Origin: Sinobacterium caligoides
GTDB lineage: Bacteria > Pseudomonadota > Gammaproteobacteria > Pseudomonadales > Sinobacteriaceae
Assembly (NCBI RefSeq): GCF_003752585.1
Contig: NZ_RKHR01000004.1
Coordinates: 1,210,054-1,274,053, forward strand
Direction of reading: 5' to 3'
Length of the DNA: 64,000 bases
Part shown: positions 57,601 to 63,600 of the stretch, piece by piece
How positions within the stretch are numbered: the stretch's first letter is position 1
Layout: every line of letters starts with the position of its first letter
Position numbers and translations under genes: made by a program
Notes under the pieces: generated by a model
What the model was told of the DNA's origin: nothing
Seen by the model: the letters and a program-made list of their open reading frames with translations, nothing else
The model's database searches: none

Positions 57601-60600
57601 CACCGTCCGGCATGCCCTCGAAACGCACACCGCTAACACTCTCCGAGCCATCGAGATCGGCGAGGTTCATCGTCATATCGATGCTGATCGGCTCATCTTC
57701 ATTGCCGCTGATATCGTTCGCCGTCAGCAGTGGCAGGTCGGCCACCGGGTTCACCTCGACCACATACTGCGCCGTGCTGGTAGTCTCGGTGATGACACCG
57801 CTATCGGGATCTTCGTCCTGATGAGTGAGCGTCAGCTCGAGGGTGAAATTGCTGCTGTCGTGGGGCGTCGGCATCAACGTCAGCGCCTCAAGATCGGCCG
57901 CCAATACCGTCACGGTGTCATCGGCGTTGACGGTACCATGGCTGAATACCGCGCCAACGGGCACATTAGCAAAGGTAATGCTGACGACGCTCTCGGAGCC
58001 ATCTTGATCGGTGAGCAGCGTCGCGAAATCAAAACTCAACGCCGTGTCTTCATCAATCTCGGCATGGCCGTCGGCGAGGCTCGCCGGATCAACCACGGCG
58101 GTGACCTGTACCTCGATAGTCGCCAACACCTCGGCAGTACTGACGACACCCGTCTCAGGGTCGGTATCGGCAGTCGCCGCTACCACAGACAGAGTAAAGT
58201 CGTTACTGTCGTGCAGTGGCGGCGTAATCGTCAGGCCCGCAAAGTCTGCGCTGGCCACCGTCCAGGTATTGTTGCCATTATCGATGCCGGCTGATAGCGT
58301 CGCTCCCACCGGAACATCGGCAATCAGCACCGACTGTATCGTCTCGGAGCCATCGGTATCGACCAGCGCCGGCGCGATATCGAGGGCGATAGCCGTGTCC
58401 TCATCGCCCAGCGACAGTGCCGCCAACATCAGTGCCGCGTCGGCCACCGCATCCACCTGCACCACGACCTCTTGGCTGCTGGTATTAACACTATTGCCGA
58501 CGCCGTCCAAATCAACATCCTGCGTCGTCACTTCAACGGTGAGGGTGATGTCACTGCTATCGTGCAGCGTCGGTGTGTAGGTCAGCCCCACCAACTCCGC
58601 CAGTGTCAGCGTATAGTCGCCGCTGCCATCGACGCTACCCGCCGATAGCGAGGCGGTCGCCGGGACACCGCTGATGACAATACTCGTGATCGTCTCTGAG
58701 CTATCGGCGTCAGGCTGGCTGACCGCTAAGTTGAGGGCGATCGCCGTGTCCTCGTCACCCCGCGCCGCCGCCGTGATCACCGCCACCTCGGCCACCGGCA
58801 ACACCTGCACGGCAAAGCTGATGCTGTCGCTGGCGTGGCTGGTGAGGCCGGAATCGGGATCGGTATCCTCCACCAAGGCGGTGGCGGTAAGGGTGAAATC
58901 GTCGCTATCATGAGCCGCTGCCTGCAGCGTCAAACCCACCAAATCACTAGCATTAACCAGCCACACGCCGGCGCCATAGTCGACCCCGGCGGAGAAGCTA
59001 GCCCCCTCTGGCATGCCCTCAAAGCGCACGGCGGTAATCGCCTCTGAGCCATCGACATCGGCTAAGCTCGCGGTCAACTCGACCGCGATCGGCAGGTCCT
59101 CGTTGCCGCTGATGTCGTTGGCAGTCAGTATTGGCAGATCGGCAATCGGGTTCACTTCGACGTGGTACTGAGCAGTCGTCCACGTCGAGGTGCTAATGAT
59201 GCCACTGTCGGGGTCTTGATCTTGATGAGTCAACGCCATCTCGAGCGTAAAGTCCGTACTGTCGTGCGGCGGCGGCGTCAGCGTGAGTACATCAAGGTCG
59301 TCGATACCGACGGTGACACTACCGTCCGCGTTGACCGTGCCTTTGTTGAACGTCGCCCCGCTGGGCACATTCTCAAAGGTGATGCTCACGAGACTCTCAG
59401 AGCCGTCGGTGTCCACCAGCATACCCGCAAGATCAAACGTCAGCGCAATGGCGCTATCCTCATCACCTTCAACATAGCCATTGGCGAAATTGGGTACGTC
59501 GAGAATCGCATTGACCACCACCAACAGCGTGCCGGCGGTCTCGGCAGTAGTGACAACGCCGGTCTCAGCATCGGTGTCGGCACTAGTGACCACCACCGTC
59601 AAGGTGAAATCATGGCTGTCACGCAACGGCGGCTCAATCTCCAGCCCGACCAGCTCAGCCTCGGTCAGCGTCCAGGTGTTGTTACCGTTATCGATCCCCG
59701 CCGACAGTGTGGCCCCATCCGGCACAGCGCCAATCAAGATCGATTGAATCACCTCCGAGCCATCGGTGTCGATCAGCGACGGTGTGATCGTCAACGGGAT
59801 GTAATCGTCTTCTTCACCCGCCGTCGGCGCCGTCACCAAGCCCGGCTGATCGGCGATGGCATCCACCTCGACGATAACCTGCTGGCTGGTCACCCGGCTG
59901 TCGCTACCCGACTCGGGGTCGGTGTCCACGCTAGTGACCTCGACCGTCAGCGTCACATCGGTGCCATCGTGGAGGATCGGGGTATAGGTCAATCCCTCCA
60001 GCTCGGCGAGGGTCAAGGTGTAGTCACCACTGCCATCGACACTGCCCGCCGATAGCGTGGCACCAGACGGCACGCCCTTGATCACAATAGATGAGATCAC
60101 CTCCGAGCCATCGGCATCGGGCTGGCTCACCTCGAGATTGAGCGCGATCGCGGTATCCTCATCGCCCCGCGCCGCTGCCGTAATCACCGCCTCCTCGGCG
60201 ACAGCCCACACCTCGACATCGAAGTTCGCGATGCTGGAGGCGTGGCTCACCACCCCGGAATCGGGGTCAATATCCTCGACCAGTACCGTCGCGCTGAGGC
60301 TAAAATCATCACTGCTGTGTGCCGCCGGCAGGATGGTCAAGCCACCCAAATCAGCACCGTTGACCAACCACGTGCCCTCGCCGTAGTCGACACCCGCGGA
60401 GAAGCTCGCGCCGCTGGGCACGTCCTCGAAACGCACCGCCGTGATCGACTCCGAACCATCCAAATCAAACAGCGCGGCGATCAAATCAACACTGATCGGG
60501 CTGTCCTCATTCCCGCCGACACTGTCACTAATGCCGACCAACGGCAGGTCGGCGACCGGGTTCACCTCGACCACATACTGCGCCGTACTGGTGGTCTCGG

Positions 60601-63600
60601 TGATCAGGCCGGTATCGGGGTCCTCGTCCTGGTGGGTGAGCGTCAGGTCGAGGGTGAAGTCCGTACTGTCATGGACAGGCGGCATCAGTGTCAGTGTCGC
60701 CAGGTCGGCCGCCTCGACGGTGATGCTATTCTCGGCCGTGGCGCTGCCGTGACTAAACACCGCGCCATCAGGCACGTTATCGAAGGTGATGCTAACCAGC
60801 GTCTCCGAGCCGTCCTGATCCGTCAGCAGCGTCTCGAGATTGAAGCTCAGCGCGGTATCTTCATCGATCTCGGCAAAGCCGTCGGTGAGCGTCGCCGGGT
60901 CGACCACCGCCGCCACCTGCACCTCGAGACTCGATAGCGTCTCAGCGGTACTCACTAGGCCCGTCTCCGGATCGGTATCGACACTGGTCACCAACAGCGA
61001 CAGGGTGAAGTCGTTACTGTCGTGTAGCGGTGGCGTAATGGTCAAACCGCTGAGCTCGGCGGCGGTCAGCGTCCAGCTATTGTTGCCGTTGTCGACCCCG
61101 GCCGACAGTGTCGCGCCGGCAGGGACGTCACCGATCAACACCGATTGAATCAGCTCGGAACCGTCCTCGTCGACCACGGCAACGGTCAACGGAAGATCAA
61201 TGACTGCGTCTTCATCACCGGCGGCAACCCCAGGCAGCGCCGTCGGCGCATCGGCGACTGCATCCACCTGCACCACGACCTGCTGGCTGCTGGTATTGAC
61301 GCTATTGCCGACGCCGTCCAAATCGACGTCCTGCGTCGTCACCTCGACGGTGAGGGTGATGTCACTGCTATCATGCAGCGTCGGCGTGTAGGTCAGCCCC
61401 ACCAGCTCCGCCAACGTCAGCGTATAGTCGCCGCTGCCATCGACGCTGCCCGCCGACAGCGAGGCGGTCGCTGGCACACCGCTGATGACGATGCTGGTGA
61501 TCGTTTCTGAGCTGTCGGCGTCGGGCTGGCTGACCACTAGGTTGAGGGCGACCGCCGTATCCTCGTCCCCCCGCGCCGCCGCCGTGATCACCGCGACCTC
61601 GGCCACCGGCAACACCTGCACGGCAAAGCTGATGCTGTCGCTGGCGTGGCTAGTCAGCCCGGAATCTGGGTCGGTATCATCGACCAGCGCTGTCGCGGTG
61701 AGGGTGAAATCGTCGCTATCATGAGCCGCCGCCTGCAGCGTCAAGCCCGCCAAGTCGGCGACGTTGACCAGCCATACGCCCTCACCGTAGTCGACACCGG
61801 CGGAGAAGCTGGCGCCGGCCGGCATGCCCTCGAAGCGCACGGCGGTAATCGCCTCGGAGCCATCGACATCAGCTAGGCTCGCCGTCAGTTCGACCGCGAT
61901 CGGCAAGTCCTCGTTACCGCTAATATCATTCGCCGTCAGCACGGGCAGGTCGGCAATCGGATTGACCTCAATATGGTACTGCGCCGTGCTGGTGGTCTCG
62001 GTGATGACACCGCTATCGGGGTCTTCATCTTGATGGGTCAGCGTCAGGTCGAGGGTGAAGTCTGTGCTGTCGTGCAGCGTCGGTGTCAACGTCAGCGCCT
62101 CAAGGTCGGCGGCGAGCACCGTCACCGTATCATCGGCGTTAACCGTACCGTGGCTGAATACCGCGCCAGCGGGGACGTTCGCGAAGGTGATGCTGACGAC
62201 ACTCTCGGAGCCATCCTGATCGGCGAACAGTGTCTCGAAGTCGAAGCTCAGCGCCGTATCCTCATCGATCTCGGCATGGCCATCGGCGAGCCCCAGCGGA
62301 TCGACCACGGCGTTGACTGCCACCTCGATGGTGCCATGGCTAGCCGCGGTACTGACGACACCGGTCTCGGGATCGGTATCGGCACTGGTCACCTGCAGCG
62401 ACAGAATAAAATCATGACTGTCGTGCAGTGGTGGCGTAATGGTCAGGTCACTGAGCTCCGCCGTGGTCAGCGTCCAGCTGTTATTGCCGTTATCGATTCC
62501 AGCCGACAATACCGCGCCGGCGGGGACATCGCCGATCAGTATCGACTGAATCACCTCCGAGCCATCGACATCGACTAAGGCGCTAGTCACGGCGATCGGG
62601 ATGGCGCTATCTTCATCGCCAATGCTGAGGACGTTCGGCAGCTGTGGCGCATCGGCGACCGCATCGACCTGGACCACAATCTCCTGCTCGGTCATCTTGA
62701 CGTAGCCCATCACCCCCTCGGGGTCGATGTCGTCGGTCATCACCTTGACGGTGAGGGTGATATCGCCGCTATCGTGCAGTGTTGGCGTGTAGGTGAGGCC
62801 CACCAGCTCCGCCGGCGTCAACGTATAGTCGCCGTCACCATCGACGCTGCCCGCCGACAGCGAGGCACCGCTCGGTACGCCGCTGATAACAATGCTATCG
62901 ATCGTCTCCGAGCCATCGGCATCGGGCTGACTGACGACTAGATTCAACGCTATCGCTGTGTCTTCATCGCCCCGTGCCGCCGCGGTAATCACCGCCACCT
63001 CGGCCACCGGCAACACCTCGACCGCGAAGCTGATGCTGTCGCTAGCATGGCTAGTCAGCCCGGAATCGGGGTCGGTATCCTCCACTAGAGCCGTCGCGGT
63101 CAAGCTGAAGTCGCTGCTATCGTGCAGCGGCGCCTGCAGAGTCAGATCAGCCAGGTCGGCAACGTTGACCAGCCATACGCCGGCGCCATAGTCGACACCG
63201 GCGGAGAAGCTGGCGCCCTCGGGCATGCCCTCGAAACGCACGCCGGTAATCGATTCCGAGCCGTCGACATCGACTAAGCTGGCGGTCAGATCGAGGCTAA
63301 TCGGCGTGTCTTCGTCGCCGCTGATATCGTTAGCCGTCAACACCGGTAAATCGGCGATCGGGTTAACCTCGACGTGATACTGCGCCGTACTGGTGGTCTC
63401 GGTGATCAGACCGCTATTCGGGTCCTCGTCCTGATGAGTCAGCGTCAGGTCCAGCGTAAAATCGCTGCTGTCGTGCAGCGTCGGCGTCAGCGTCAGCGCC
63501 TCAAGGTCGGCGGCCAGTACCGTCACCGTATCATCGGCGTTGACGGTACCGTGGCTGAACACCGCGCCAACGGGCACGTTAGCGAAGGTAATACTGACAA